64,000 nt of DNA. Origin: Loripinus fragilis. Lineage: Eukaryota; Mollusca; Bivalvia; Lucinida; Lucinidae. The position numbers were made by a program, and so were the translations under genes. The notes below the pieces were generated by a model that saw only the letters and a program-made list of their open reading frames with translations, was not told where the DNA came from and ran no database searches. This document shows, piece after piece, positions 34,613-47,148 of this stretch; the first letter of the stretch is position 1; every line of letters starts with the position of its first letter. The DNA lies in assembly GCA_964019695.1 (NCBI GenBank), contig OZ026524.1, forward strand, positions 25,832,164 through 25,896,163. Direction: 5' to 3'.

Positions 34613-34845
34613 CTACGTCACATGCTTAGTAGCCATTGCATTTGGTCAGTTTTACACTATCAGACTGAATTTTGAGTGACATTCTGGGCGTGTTTCGGGG
34701 GAAATTTGTGTTTTAGTTATACTTAATGTTGTGCCTGTGGTTTGTTGTAAAAGCAAAAATAAAACGCATGGAAAATGCACATTAGTGTCTTTATTCACAT
34801 TCGAGCCGGGGAACAACGAAAGGTACAGCCTGGCATGTCCGCCTG

Positions 34846-35041
34846 TTGCTTGTTTGATTCTCTACGTCCCATCAACAATTTTTCAGTTTAACAGGGACGG
34901 GTCTTCCTGGATTGAACAAGTACTAAGCTAGGATAAATGTGTCTTGCTCAAGGACCATAACACAGTGACGCCAGTGAGGCTCTAACCCGCGGCCCCTCGT
35001 TCTCGAGTCAAGCACTCTACCACTGAGCCACTGCGCTCCCT
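34846..35041 (-). mobile_element. tRNA-derived SINE, 11-bp target duplication
   Basis: Target duplication ATGTCCGCCTG at 34835-34845 and 35042-35052. Read on the minus strand it has gggagcgcagtggctcagtg, a B-box-like region, gtccttgagcaagacac and a short aatcaaacaagc tail. It is full-length. Confidence 0.9.
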
Positions 35042-35052
35042 ATGTCCGCCTG

Positions 35053-35295
35053 ACAAAGAGTTAGATCAGCATGTGCACACACGCAGTCTGATCAGAGTCT
35101 TTGTTGTCAGTATGAAGATTTATTTGGACCTTGGCTACCCAAAGGGCGCCTACCGAAGACCCTGATCAGACTACGCTGTAGCACAGGCTGATCTGAGTCT
35201 TTGCTGGGCGCACATAACAAGTTGTACCTTTTGCGCACATATCTCAGGCTCATTTATTCAATCACGGTCATGTATAATCATCGACTACTTAATTG
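35053..35295. repeat. CTGATCAGAGTCTTTG-type foldbacks
   Basis: cagtctgatcagagtctttg and cctgatcagactacgctg / ggctgatctgagtctttgct are loosely inverted and direct copies of one motif. Related bits are at 13125-13160 and 51395-51430. Confidence 0.4.
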
Positions 35296-36019
35296 CTCGG
35301 ACCCAGTATAAACGGACTGGTCACTGACGGAAACACAAAGTTATGTTGGCGAGGCTTTGTTTAACCTCTATTTCAAAGTTCTTAAGCCTTTAACATAGAT
35401 TCTGAACATACCCGAGATTATACAACGTTATTCCCAGTGTGCAAAGTTGAAATATTACAAGTTACAATAAATAAAATTGAAGTTTTACCATTTTTTAAGG
35501 TTGGTTTTTGACGACTTTCGACTAAAGTGCTGAAAATAGCTAAAAAGGGTACCTTGGTTATAAAGATGGATAAACTTTCAATAAATATAACAATACAGTC
35601 TTAAAGATAGTATATTGCAACATTGCTTTTTGAAGAAAAATCACAGATATGCAGAGAAATAATGGAGATATGATTATTTAACACCAATTCTCTGTAACCA
35701 TCGAACCTAGTTGTTCACGCATAGTCACAGATTTTGATGAAACTTACCATGATTGTTTGTTTTCATGCCACAACACGCAAATCATGCATCATTCCTTCAT
35801 TTTCATATCCGTTGCCATGGTAACGGGGTCAATAGTTTTTGGCTAAAATTTGTCAGAAAATCAATGAAATTTGGCGAATTTCGGACTGTTATATCTTCTT
35901 AAATACAAGCATGTTAGCTATAAAGCTGTTTATTAATTGGAGAATTGCCCTTGGTTAGTATCCGAACGTTAATGTTTAAAGAATATCTGGTCTCTTTCAT
36001 ATCGAAGTTCTATCTGAAA

Positions 36020-38110
36020 GGTGGGTGGGGTAACACAACCCCGAAATTTGCTGTTTTTTGCACTTTTTGACAGCTTATATCATTAAGGGCACGACAGCGG
36101 GACACATTACAGGACTAACATGAAAATCAATATTACCCCATCTTTCAAAAATTAGAATAAAAATTTTGGGAAGTTACCATCTTCTATGTGTTACCATGGA
36201 AACAAGAGGTACACCGCTCCAAAATGCATGTTTTGGATTTTAACAAATATTTATGAGGTGTGAAATTCACACAACCGCCAGACTGTAACACTGAACAAAC
36301 GAAAGTGTTAAGCTACCATTTTTATGCCAATATCTATAAAAAATATTATCAGAGGCCCCAATGGGGTTTGATTTAGTCATTTTAGGGGCGCAACGGGGGC
36401 AAAAATTAAGAAATTATTTGAAAAAAAGTCAAAGCTCTTTTACATAAGAGAATTAACTGTATCAAAGTTGTTTTGAAAAGTCATATCTACATTATACAAT
36501 TGTAATTAAAGAATAAAAACAATTGTAAATCTCCGGAGGGGCTCCTGAAGGGGCTCAAATCGATTGAATGTGGGTGGGGTAACACAACCCCGAAATGTGT
36601 CGTTTTATGCACTTTTTGACAGTTTATATCATTAAGGGCACGACAGCCGGACACATTATAGGACTAACATGAAAATCTATATAATCCCATCTTTTAAAAA
36701 TTAAAATAAAAGTTTTGGGAAGTTACCATCTTCTATGTGTTTCCATGGAAACAAGAGGTACACCGTTCCGAAATGCATGTTTTGAATTTAACAAATATTT
36801 ATGAAGTGTGTAATTCACACAACCGCCAGACTGTAACAATGAATAAAAGAAAATGTAACACTACCATTTGTCTACCAATATCTATAAAACATATTATCAG
36901 AGGTCCCTATGGGGATTTGATTTTGGTCATTTTAGGGGCGCAAGGGGGGCAAAAATTTAGATTTTTTTGAAAAAAAAAAGTCAAAGCCTTTTTACAAATA
37001 AAAATTAATTGTACCAACTTTGTTTTGAAATGTCATATCTACATTATACAATTGGAGTTTAAGAATATAAACGGTTTGAAATCTCATTAGGGGCTCCCTA
37101 AGGGGCTCAAAACGGAATAAAAAGGGTGAAATTTCTAAGAAATCTTCTAGGGAATAAATGAAATTGACCGACTTTGTTCAGTAATAAATGCAAAAAAGTA
37201 TCACAGAGCCTATAAAAGTGTAAGGCCAAAATTTCTCTGCAAAAATCTATACAAATTATAATCAGAGGTCCCAATGGGGGGTTCAATTTGTTCGTTTTAG
37301 GGGCGCAAGTGGGAGGGGGTGGGGCAAAAATTAAGAAATCATTTGAAAAAGTCAAAGCCCAATTACATTAAAAATTAATTGTACCAAATTTGTTTTGAAA
37401 TGTGATATCTACATTATGCAATCGTAGTTAAAGAATATAAACAGTTGGAATTCACATGAGGGGCTCCCTAAGGGGCTCAAAACGGATTAAAAAGGGTAAA
37501 TTTACTATGAAATCTAGGGAATATATGAAATTGACTGACTTTGTTCAATAATAAGTGCAAAATAGTAACAAAGAGCCAATAAAAGTTTAAGTTCAAAATT
37601 TCTCTGTGAATATCTATGCAAATAATTATCTGTTTTTTTTTTATTTTGTTCATTTTAGGGGCGCAAGTGGGAGGGGGTGAGGCAAAAATTAGGAAATTAT
37701 TTGAAAAAGTCAAAGCCCTTTTACAAATTAAAATTAATTGTACCAAATTTGTTTTGAAATATGATATCTACATTATCAATTGTAGTTAAAGAATACAAAC
37801 AGTTTGAAATCTCATTAGGGGCTCCCTAAGGGGCTCAAAACGGATTAAAAAGGTTAAATTTCTATGGCATCTAGAGAATAAATGTGATTGACCAACTTTG
37901 TTCAGTAATAAGTGCAAAATAGTAAAACAGATGCAATATAAGTCCAATATTTTTCTGCCAATATCTTTACAAATTATTATAAGAGGTCCCAATGGGGGCT
38001 TGATTTTGGTCATTGTAGGGGCGCAAGGGGGCAAAAATTAAGAAATTACTAAAAGTCAAAGCTCTCTTATAAATTAAAACTAGTTGTATCAAAGGTGTTT
38101 TGAAAAATAA
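36020..38110 (+). repeat. Tandem array within the 8-kb element
   Basis: Two units of about 548 bp begin at 36020 and 36569 (gtgggtggggtaacacaacc). Three shorter units of about 360 bp follow, marked by ggggctccctaaggggctca at 37089, 37459 and 37817. All share ggtcattttaggggcgcaa and ttgttttgaaatgtcatatc. One further unit is the right inverted repeat. Confidence 0.8.
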
Positions 38111-38699
38111 TATCTCCATTATACAATAATAGCCCAGTTTTAAATTAATCTAATATTTACGAAGTGTCTCATCACTGAAATAAAGAGCAGATATGAATGT
38201 TATCCTTGCATTTTGCTGTGTCATTTAGCTAAAATATTACCAGAGGCCCAAATTAGACTTATTGCATATAAGTCGAGCCATGAGAAATTGGGCTTTTTGC
38301 ATAATGAAAACAAGTGAATTCAATGCATATCAAATTTGAATACAATTGGTATTTTTATCCAGTGAAAAAATATCTTATTTTTTCACTAGTGACTTATACG
38401 ATTTATATTTTCACTGTAGCAAAACAATGATTTCTTGGGAATTTTGGGACTGGTACCCTACATTTTTAAAAAAAAAAATACAAGAAGGATGTTTGTCAGA
38501 AATTTTGCATGTTGTGACGTCAACATCAAAGATAATGATGTCACTGTTTGACCTGGTGTGCCAGTTTGCAAGTGACGCCTGTGCTAAGGCACACGCAATT
38601 GACTTTCTTTACATGCTTATTTCTTGCCTTTGAGTCGTTAAAATATGATTCTAATGCATTTGCTTTTGTAACGCGACGTGTGATTGGATAACGTCAAAA

Positions 38700-38990
38700 A
38701 TTTTCGATAGTATATCCTGCGATATACTGTCGGAAATAGTTTGATGTCATTAATTACATCATATTACGTTAGATGAGGTGCGGCTTTATGGGGCTTGTAA
38801 CGCTTCAATTTGAGAGGAAACTGTAGATGTGCATTAGAATGGGGATAACCATATTCAAAATTTTCTTTTGGGGAGATATATGGTCGAATATACGTTCGGA
38901 AATCACGCTTTACGGCTCCTCTCGCGCGTCGCCGTAAAACAAAATTTCGGACCGTATATCCGACGATATACCTCCCCAATAAAAAAAAAT
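38700..38990. repeat. GTATATCC/GATATAC palindromes
   Basis: tcgatagtatatcctgcgat atactgtcgg and, farther on, ggggagatatatggtcg against cgacgatatacctcccc. These are small foldbacks inside the 8-kb element. Confidence 0.5.
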
Positions 38991-39409
38991 TGAATACAGT
39001 TATTCCCTAATTATAAACCATTTCCAAATATGCATACTGAAAAAGTCAAATCAAGCGAGAAACGACCAGAGAATAAGTTAGGTTGTGCTTTCTGTATTTC
39101 CTTTCAGTATAAAATAAAAAGAAAATTTACTTTTTTGGGGCAATTCCAAATATATTTCATCTTGTGCAGCTACCCCACTCAATGAAATATATTTGGTATT
39201 CATTTTGGGGGGCGCAGAAATATTTCCTCTATTCATTTTATAGGGATAACTGGCGGGGAAGGGTGAAAGATAGTGAAGTAAATTTGATTGATGATATAGA
39301 ATGTAAATATAAGGATTGAAATTCATATTCATGAAAAACATCAGCTATTTTTTTGTTTCCGAGCCTTGCATTCAGTTACTTTTTCCAAATTCTTGAAGTC
39401 AGTAATATT

Positions 39410-42045
39410 ATGAACTTTCATAAAAGAATATTTATTGATTTTTATAGGTCTGAAGTGTTTTTCCAATCAATGAAATGGAAATGTTTAATTTTATTTATCA
39501 TATGATGTTGCATCTGGGAGTAAAATAACGTCATGCAATAAAATCTATAAATCACTTGTTGTTTACAGATGTTCGGGAAACATGACATCCATATCAATTT
39601 TGCATACATAATGCATAATTATCATTTGTTTACGCTAGAAATGAGATTTTAAAGTAATCTTAATGTCATATGATAAATAGAATATATCATACTTGCTCCT
39701 GTATGATTGAAGTTATTAAACTTGTTGCGAAAAAGACATAAAATAATGGACAAGCTTCGCTTTTTATCTCTTTTCCTCAACTCGTTTAATAAATTCAATA
39801 AAACATGAGCACTCATGTAAGATCTGCTATGTAGGTAATAAAGTATTCTACCCCTTTTGGGCGCCAGAAAAGATCAAAATAGATTTCTAGGGTATAAGGT
39901 TTTAGAAGGTATCTTATAACTTTATCAGGGGACTAAATTATTTTAATATTGCACTTGTCCTGCAGGACGAGTGACTTACAATTCTCACTTGTCCTGCAAA
40001 CACATTCACCGTCCTTTAAAAGAATATGCAATTTTTTTTTCAAAAACATAAGGGAGTAATATGTAGTATGACTTCCTTGAGTAATTCATCCAAAAGCACT
40101 CGTCCTACAGGACCAGAGCTGTGGGGAGAATTACTCGTCCTTTCTAGATTTCACATGTAATTACGAGGCTAAATGTGGAATTTTTATCCCCTGTTCATGA
40201 TATTTTGTTGTGGAAATTGTGCATAAATTGCATTTTTTATTTCAAAGAATCTTACAATCATAGTAAATTACTTAGAATTTTTAAAGGAGACAATTTAAGG
40301 TCACTACTGACACCTGGGCATTTTTACGAAATATAAATTTTCTTCTTTTTTTTGTAAATCGCTTTTTTGCATTATTAATAATGATATAAAACAATAAAAG
40401 TACAATGTCACCTTTTAGTCTTTGAGCTATGGCTCTTCAAAGACATGCATTATATGCCCTTTTTTCTCCAAAAAGGTTCAGGGCCGAAGTAAGAAATAAA
40501 CAGGCCTATGATATGGTAGCTGTCTACTAGCTGGTGATTATGGCATATTGTGAATTATTGCATCAGAAAGGTTTAAGTTTACTTGAAGTGCTGTGACGTT
40601 TATTTGAAGTGAATCTAGCCATTGTATATTTATGGATCAACTTTTCATTAAAAATAATAGTTAAAAAAATTACTGCCATTTTTACGTAATATTCATATAC
40701 ATGTATGTAAGGCAATTCAAAAAAATAGATTTTATGAACTTGTATGTCATAATCATTATTATGCTGAATCAGTCTGAAATTTGAGCAATTTTCACTGTCT
40801 AGAAAAAGAGATATTTCTTTACTACTACCTCTACCCCCTGTAATGCACAATTTCAAGTTTGTAACTTTCAACTGCATAGCGATAAATTTACTTTCAACAG
40901 ACCATTTTTTAAATAATGCTTTGATGCTGTCTGTATGTGCAGAAACTAGTTTTGAGAGGATTTTCTAAGAAAAGAAAGTTTAACTTAAGAAATAAATATA
41001 TATTGTAGCCCCACCCACTTTTTTCAATGATTATCTTCTCTGATGCAATGAACCAGATAAAATGGCCCAAACAGTTGCAAACACATAATTCTGTTGTTAA
41101 TTTATATTAATAGACAATTGCAGAAGTCATCAAAATATGTTAAAATAATAGTGTTAAAAATATTAATTTAACATTTTGGGGACATTGATGCATTCATAAG
41201 GCATAATTTTATGATTTTTGTCATCTCAAAATGCAAAATTAAGGGTATTTTAATGTTAAAACTCATGTTTGGTGCAAAATTTAGATTACATAAGTTTTAA
41301 AACAGATATACGGACGTATCAAACCAAACATCTTGTATATGCTTTTACTGAAATATATTCCTTAGAAAGCAAGTTAAAGGAGAAAATTTGATTTTTGGCA
41401 CATTTTCTATGTAAATATTATCTTTAAGGGGAAACAATTCATGTTTGAAAGAAGAACAATATGGCAGAAAGAACTTCGATCTTTAACTTGACATAGTTAT
41501 GGTTCAGAACAGCTTTCATGCAGCTTAGCTAATAAGTTTTCCAGTTACTGAACTTTTACTCACTTTACTGCAGTTTTCTCATACAAAACAATGGTAAAAT
41601 AATAAACAGGGGCAGTACCTCTTGCTGAAATATGTAGAGAGTTTTTTAAATGCATTATAATTGCATCTGGCATACCAAGCCTCTTTATCTCCGTAACTTT
41701 CAGACAGATACGATATCAAATATTGAAGTTATAAGGCAAAATGTGGTCAGACATGCAAGAGTTATGGTTATTAGTGCCAGTTGTGACCTTAATAAAGTGC
41801 TCAACAGAGCCTCGTGTTCAGTTATCTTTCCCCAAATTTTCTTTAATTAAGTCAACAATATATGAACTTCCATATAAGAATCTTTATCTATGCATATTTT
41901 GTAGATCTAAAGTGTTTTATTTCAATCAGTGAAATAAAAAATTGTAATTTATTTAAATAATTAGGTATTTTTACCCTTTTGGGGCCCCTAAAAGGGTTAT
42001 AATTAGATTTGCTGGGCAAAATGTAAGCTTCTCTTTAGGATTATG
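39410..42045 (+). repeat. Direct repeats inside the 8-kb element
   Basis: Segments at about 39410-39510 plus 39830-39915 match a contiguous segment at about 41865-42045 (aggtctgaagtgtttt / agatctaaagtgtttt; taccccttttgggcgcc / acccttttggggcccct; agatttctagggtataag / agatttgctgggcaaaatg). Between them, 39950-40140 has ACTCGTCCTGCAGGAC-type repeats. The rest shows nothing coding. Confidence 0.45.
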
Positions 42046-43318
42046 CTAAAGCAACAAATGTATATGCTGGTATTTATTATTACCATGTGATATGGGAATA
42101 TAATGTTTTTAACTATTACAGTGTTGTTGTTGTTTTTTTTAATTTTAATGGACCCATTTTTGTTGCCATGGTTACCTCCAGTAGATATTATCTTCCCATT
42201 TCTTTTTCTATCTCATGACATTTCACACTCAATGCTTTATTAAGCATAACCAGAATGTCAAATTATCAGCACAAGCTGTCTGTGGCTAATCAAAAATGAA
42301 AAAAATATGATTTAAGGGGTAGGCTTACCCCACCCACATTCAATCGATTTGAGCCCCTCGGAGCCCCTCCTGAGATTTACAATTGTTTTTATTCTTTAAT
42401 AACAATTGTATAATGTAGACATGACTTTTCAAAACAACTTTGATACAATTAATTCTATTATGTAAGAGAGCTTTGACTTTTTTTCAAATGATTTCTTAAT
42501 TTTTGTCCTCGTTGCGCCCCTAAAATGACTAAATCAAACCCCCATTGAGGCCTCTTATAATATTTTTTATAGATATTGGCAGAAAAATGGTAGCTTAACA
42601 CTTTCTTTTGTTCAGTGTTACAGTCTGGCTGTTGTGTGAATTTCACACCTCATAAATATTTGTTAAAATCAAAACATGCATTTTGGAATGGTGTACCTTT
42701 TGTTTCCATGGTAACACATAGAAGATGGTAACTTCCCAAAAATTTTATTCTAATTTTTGAAAGATGGGGTAATATTGATTTTCTTGTTAGTCCTGTAATG
42801 TGTCCGGCTGTCGTGCCCTTAATGATATAAGCTGTCGAAGAGTGCAAAAAACGACACATTTCGGGGTTGTGTTATCCCACCCACATTCAGTTATAATTCA
42901 GTCAACAAAAATTTTTCAGTCTGGATGATATAAGGTTTGATTTAGATAAGTTTAAGTTAGAATTTTCAGACAAAATGAAAAATATTGTGAAAGAAAGGCA
43001 ATATAAATGGCAGTTTTGCAGTGAAATTATTGAATTTTAAGGTAATTTTGGCTGATTTTTGGCCAAAATATTTGGAAGCCGTTGCCATGGCAACGGAAAG
43101 ACAAATGAGTGAACTAGCATTAAAGTTTTTGGTTTTACCAAGAAAGAATCATTGTCAGCAATTTTCAATAAAATCCGAGACCGAGCGTGAACAACCTCTA
43201 TTATAACAGGTTCAGTAGTTACAGAGAATTGATGTTAATCTACAACATACGTCATTTTTGAAAGCTCAGCCTCGACAAAGTATTTCCAAGTTACCAGTCC
43301 GTGTATACTGGGTCCGAG

Positions 43319-43854
43319 TAAATTGCAAGAAACTGTGAATGTAGTTTGTTTCAGAAAACCGTGTTACCGTAAGCCAAAAAACGACGTTTTGTTTGCAAAG
43401 ATATACATTTTTGATCTAAAAAATATACCAAATACCATTAAAAGCTATCATCGGACCACCAGTGAAGCACCATTTAAATTGCCTTTCGCTGGCGGACCGA
43501 CGATGACTTAAAATTGAATGCTGGCTTCCTTGGTATTTTTGTGATTTTCCAGGGGATCCGGACCTGTATTGCTAAGGAACCCTATAGCTTTGTGATTTTC
43601 CAGAGGGTATCCAGACCCCCTGCCCCAACCCCCCTTGGATATGCGCATGTATAGATCATGTTTTATAATCAATGCCCTAATGTGTAATATGAAGATTTGT
43701 TTACCCGAGGTAGGTAGTATTGTCTCGGTACCGGTGAATTAATCGTCATATTTCCCTCTGACTCTTATTATACCAAATCTTTAGTTTTGCAAATTTCTTG
43801 AAAAACAAATCCATGCATTAAATGTTTTATAAGTAAAAAATGCAAATGTATGAC
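43319..43854. other. No gene; short direct repeat
   Basis: tttgtgattttccaggggat and tttgtgattttccagagggt (about 43540 and 43594) are a local duplication. A relative lies at about 46475-46550. Confidence 0.4.
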
Positions 43855-43973
43855 CAGGAAATGGGTATGACCAGGAAATACCACAATCACAGACCTCAGA
43901 CTAACCTAAGGCACCGCGAGGAAGAGACAAAGAACACAGACAGCCAGAACACAATTTAAGTAAGGCAAAGCAA

Positions 43974-44024
43974 CAGTCTGATTAAAACCCGATCTAGCCT
44001 AGATCGGATTTTAATCAGACTGAA
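43974..44024. mobile_element. 51-bp palindromic insertion, 8-bp target duplication
   Basis: Arms cagtctgattaaaacccgat and complement, with loop gcc. CAAAGCAA is duplicated at 43966-43973 and 44025-44032. The 8-bp site suggests a hAT-like origin (inference). Confidence 0.75.
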
Positions 44025-44056
44025 CAAAGCAACTAGCTCTTTCCTCCCCAGCAAGA

Positions 44057-44253
44057 TCACATCGGATAGGAGGCAATCGAAAACGCAAATGCAATCGTCG
44101 AACGCGGATCAAATATCGCTAGAAACAATGTTTACGATTGCCATCTGTCGCCTTTCGGGTGACAAATGGCAATCGAAAACTCTGTTTCTTACTATTTTTG
44201 ATATACGTTCGTCTAACGTATTAACGTTTTCTATTGCCGCCTTTCCAGTGTGA
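44057..44253. mobile_element. 197-bp MITE, ends TCACATCGGATAGGAGGC, AGA duplication
   Basis: Relative of 34459-34612. The ends tcacatcggataggaggcaa and the complement of ttgccgcctttccagtgtga pair. AGA is duplicated at 44054-44056 and 44254-44256, confirmed against the empty site ccatcaagatgattgc. Confidence 0.8.
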
Positions 44254-44369
44254 AGATGAAAAGATGATGCTAAACTAGAAATGTCACTAAGAACCAGACG
44301 AAAAAGCAAGTACCTAACGCAAAAATCCCACACACAATTAGAACAACGACTGACACAAACTCCCAAACA

Positions 44370-44700
44370 GTGGCGTCTCCTAGCGGCCATCCTTCCCAGG
44401 GGCGGTTCCAGGATTTCTAGAAAGGAGATTCATGGTGATTTGCTTTGCTGATTTTATCTCATTTTTTCTTAACTATCCAATGAAAATTAAGTAATTTGGT
44501 CTCACTGAGACCAACTTATTTCATTTTCATAGGATATTTAAAAACGGGGGGGGGGGGGGAGTGGGGTTCAAGCGAACCCCTTCTGGATCCGCCACTGAAT
44601 GATGAAGGATGACCGCTAGGGGACGCCAAAAGCCAAAATGATAACCGCTAGGGGACGTCGAAAGCCAAGGGAAGGATGAACGCTACTGGATGCCACTGCT
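44370..44700. repeat. GGGGCGGTTCCAGGA TIR element in tandem CCGCTAGGGGACG repeats
   Basis: caggggcggttccagga (44398) and tctggatccgccactg (to about 44597) are inverted ends around aattaagtaatttggtctcactgagaccaacttattt, itself a hairpin. Flanks tagcggccatccttc and gaaggatgaccgcta are also inverted. Three short copies of gatgaccgctaggggacgcc-like units follow. There is a G homopolymer at about 44546-44559. Confidence 0.5.
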
Positions 44701-45230
44701 GGGGAGTTTGCGACACACCTTAGAGCGGACAGCAGCCGAGAGCACCAGAGGCCTTAATGAAAATACATGTTAAATAAACATGACACCCTAAAACACAAAT
44801 GATTTGGTCCAATTGATAACGATAGAAGAGTCCATTATTTTTTCAGAAATTTGATTATATGACATATTCGAAAAATCCGCTGAACTCTTGACGTCACGTG
44901 CACATTTGGAATATGTGAAAACATTACATGATTCAGTTACGTTGGTCATTCTTAAGTTCTGGTCCATCAATTGATATGGCTGCTAACATAGCATATTTTC
45001 AAATTCTCAATAGACGAGTGAGTATGATCAAGAAAATGCCTAAATCAAAGTTCAAAAACCAACCAATGGCATTGTGAGATAGAGACACAAGAATCATCGT
45101 GACAGATGATTAAGACACACGCGGAAGTTGTTTTACGGTTTGTGCACCTATACGGAAGATAATCCACAAGCTTTAGCTCGTGGGTTATCGCCCGATGAGA
45201 CGCAAAACCATACAATACAATTCCTTGTTT
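44701..45230. other. No gene seen
   Basis: Only short frames; nothing recognised. Confidence 0.35.
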
Positions 45231-45625
45231 ATAGTACTGGCGTGCATTTATACTTTTTGCATTGCGAAATAGTTGATGTTAAGCATTTGCGTAGTTCCCA
45301 TTAGTCTGGTTACGCACGTGCGTAATAATAATAGTAATCAAGGGAGGTCATCTTATGTGGTAAAAGTGATTTTCTATTAAGGAACTGGTCTTAAAGGAAA
45401 GAATTCACTCCCTCTGGGAGCAAATTCTTTCTTTAAGAGAAGTTTTCATTTAGAAAAAGGGCGTAATTGTAGAAAATCACTGCTTGATACAGTAGTCTCC
45501 CTTCCATGTGCGTAACTTTTTCAGCGTTCTGGCTTCGCCATTGAATAAAATAACTTGTATAATAGTACTGACATGCATTTATACTTTTTGCATTACGAGA
45601 TAGTTGATGTTAACAATTGCATACC
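45231..45625. repeat. Inverted-repeat element between 65-bp direct repeats
   Basis: tagtactggcgtgcatttat actttttgcatt (45233) is repeated at 45561 (tagtactgacatgcattta...). Between them an element has inverted ends gttacgcacgtgcg...aagggagg (45308) and ctcccttccatgtgcgtaac (to about 45513), with inner arms aaagtgattttctatt / agaaaatcact. Confidence 0.55.
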
Positions 45626-46876
45626 AATAAAAGGTGCAATAAACAAAAGTACAATTAACTATAAAGCAACCAGCTAGCTATCTCGCCCTCAGCTAGATGG
45701 GTGTGGCTTCAATATGAGATAGTAAATGGGCGGAGCTTAGCTACTGCCATATTAGATTGGACCAATGGCCAGATAGGCTGGTAAGCAGCATGGTCACCGA
45801 GCTACTATAATCCAGGTATTTGCCAGAAGCAAATCATGACAGGGATTTAGCCACATGAACTACTGTAGAGTGTTATCAGTTTGATGGCAATTGAGAAAGT
45901 GACAAAAACGGTTATAATGTCGGCGTGCCGCGGTCCCTTCGCACTAGGCATATACAGAGTGACAAAAACAGAAGCTTAATTTGCCTTTATAGTCTTTCCT
46001 GCCCAGGACCAACTGCAAAAAAAACACAATGGGAGCAACGCCAAACAATGTAGTTGGGATGGACCTTTTGATATCTTCGTCCCATTGCTTCTGCTGTTTT
46101 AAACCACATGAAGGATTTAGCTCGCATGGAGGCTTCCGACATGTTAATTATACAATGGACCTTTTGTATACTGGAAGCCCCTAAAAGGGTACTTTAGCAA
46201 ACGTTGAAGGTCCAGATGAAATGCAGCATAATGCTGTATTTCATCAGGGTCTTCGTTCTTTTCTTAATTAAAAACAACCTTCAGCAAGGGGACAGAAATA
46301 CACAACGATTCAGAAAATCCTTCATGTAACCCCTTAAAGTATACAAAGGACATACGCGGACCGAGAACGTTCTGCCAGATGAGGTCCTACTTTGACAACG
46401 TTTTTAGTGGGGAGAGAGTACCACTTTAAACTGTGTGCCATCAGCGGCCTGCCAGGGAAACGTCTATTATTGAATGCTTGGCAGCTTTGTGATTTTTCAA
46501 GGGGGTCCTGAACCCCAGTCCCTTCCCCACGAAGGACAACCCATACTTATTGTATCAGGATGGATGGGGACAAAGGGTTGAATAAGCGTGATAAAACGAA
46601 GGAAAGAGAAAGAGACATTCAACGCTAGAAACTCATTTGTACAACAAACAATCATCAGGCATCAACCCGCCAATGCAAGTTTTGGGTCCAGATTGTCAGA
46701 CAGTCTGAAGTCTGATCCATCGTCATGCAAACAAAGAGGAAAACATGTGTGAATTAGCAGGCATTCAAACTATTGCAGAGAGATTTTAAAACTCACTTTC
46801 TGATCCATAAATAAGTATGGCTGTTAAAATAGACTTCCTTTAAAGGTTATTGATAATTAAGGCTAGTTCTGTTTCT
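45626..46876. other. No gene; one hairpin repeat at 46185-46275
   Basis: ctttagcaaacgttgaaggtccagatgaaa..tgcagcataatgctgtatttcatcagggtcttcgtt is the GATGAAATGCAGCA hairpin family (also at 32935 and 33415). The rest shows nothing. Confidence 0.5.
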
Positions 46877-46880
46877 TTAA

Positions 46881-47100
46881 CCCATATAAGCCTAGCGTTC
46901 TTTTTGTGTGACATAGACAAAGAGTGCAGACCCAGACCAGACGCAGCAGAGCGCTGCGTCTGATCAGTGTCTCCCCTGTTTGCTTACAGATTTTCTTTCA
47001 AAATTTATATAAAAATGAAATATAATACCCAACATCACTCCAAACAGAAATCGAATGTTCCAACTAATAATTGTTTAAAATTCCATTCGGCTAAAATGGG
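46881..47100. mobile_element. PiggyBac-like MITE, copy A, TTAA site
   Basis: TTAA at 46877-46880 and 47101-47104; ends CCCATATAAGCC...GGCTAAAATGGG. The core hairpin is accagacgcagc / gctgcgtctgatcag. CCC...GGG ends with TTAA duplication are the piggyBac signature. Confidence 0.75.
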
Positions 47101-47148
47101 TTAATGATAAAACACCTCTGTATAATAGCATTGCTTCAAAATTCTCCA

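Larger units (their letters stand above)
35296..43318. mobile_element. 8-kb element with long terminal inverted repeats
   Basis: The ends are inverted: CTCGGACCCAGTATAAACGG (35296) and the complement of ccgtgtatactgggtccgag (ending 43318). Inverted similarity runs about 35296-36590 on the left and 42310-43318 on the right. It includes cgttgccatgg, ttcggggttgtgtta, attaagggcacgacag and ccatggtaacacatagaaga. The interior is AT-rich and has no frame over about 100 codons with a recognisable domain. The target duplication is unresolved (possible AATT). Confidence 0.75.
43855..44400 (-). mobile_element. RT-element 3'-UTR copy with two nested insertions
   Basis: Outer sequence (accaggaaataccacaatca, accgcgaggaagagac, aactagctctttcctcccca, then agatgatgctaaactagaaa) is the reversed 3' UTR of 20830-21090. 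It is interrupted by the palindrome at 43974-44024 and by the MITE at 44057-44253. Comparison with the uninterrupted copy gives both target duplications. Confidence 0.75.

Noticed and set aside
36737..38034. Several similar small frames (CAPKTNK..PLGPLIIICI type) on the minus strand
   Set aside because: They recur because the DNA is a tandem array; each is broken differently, so no coding constraint is evident.
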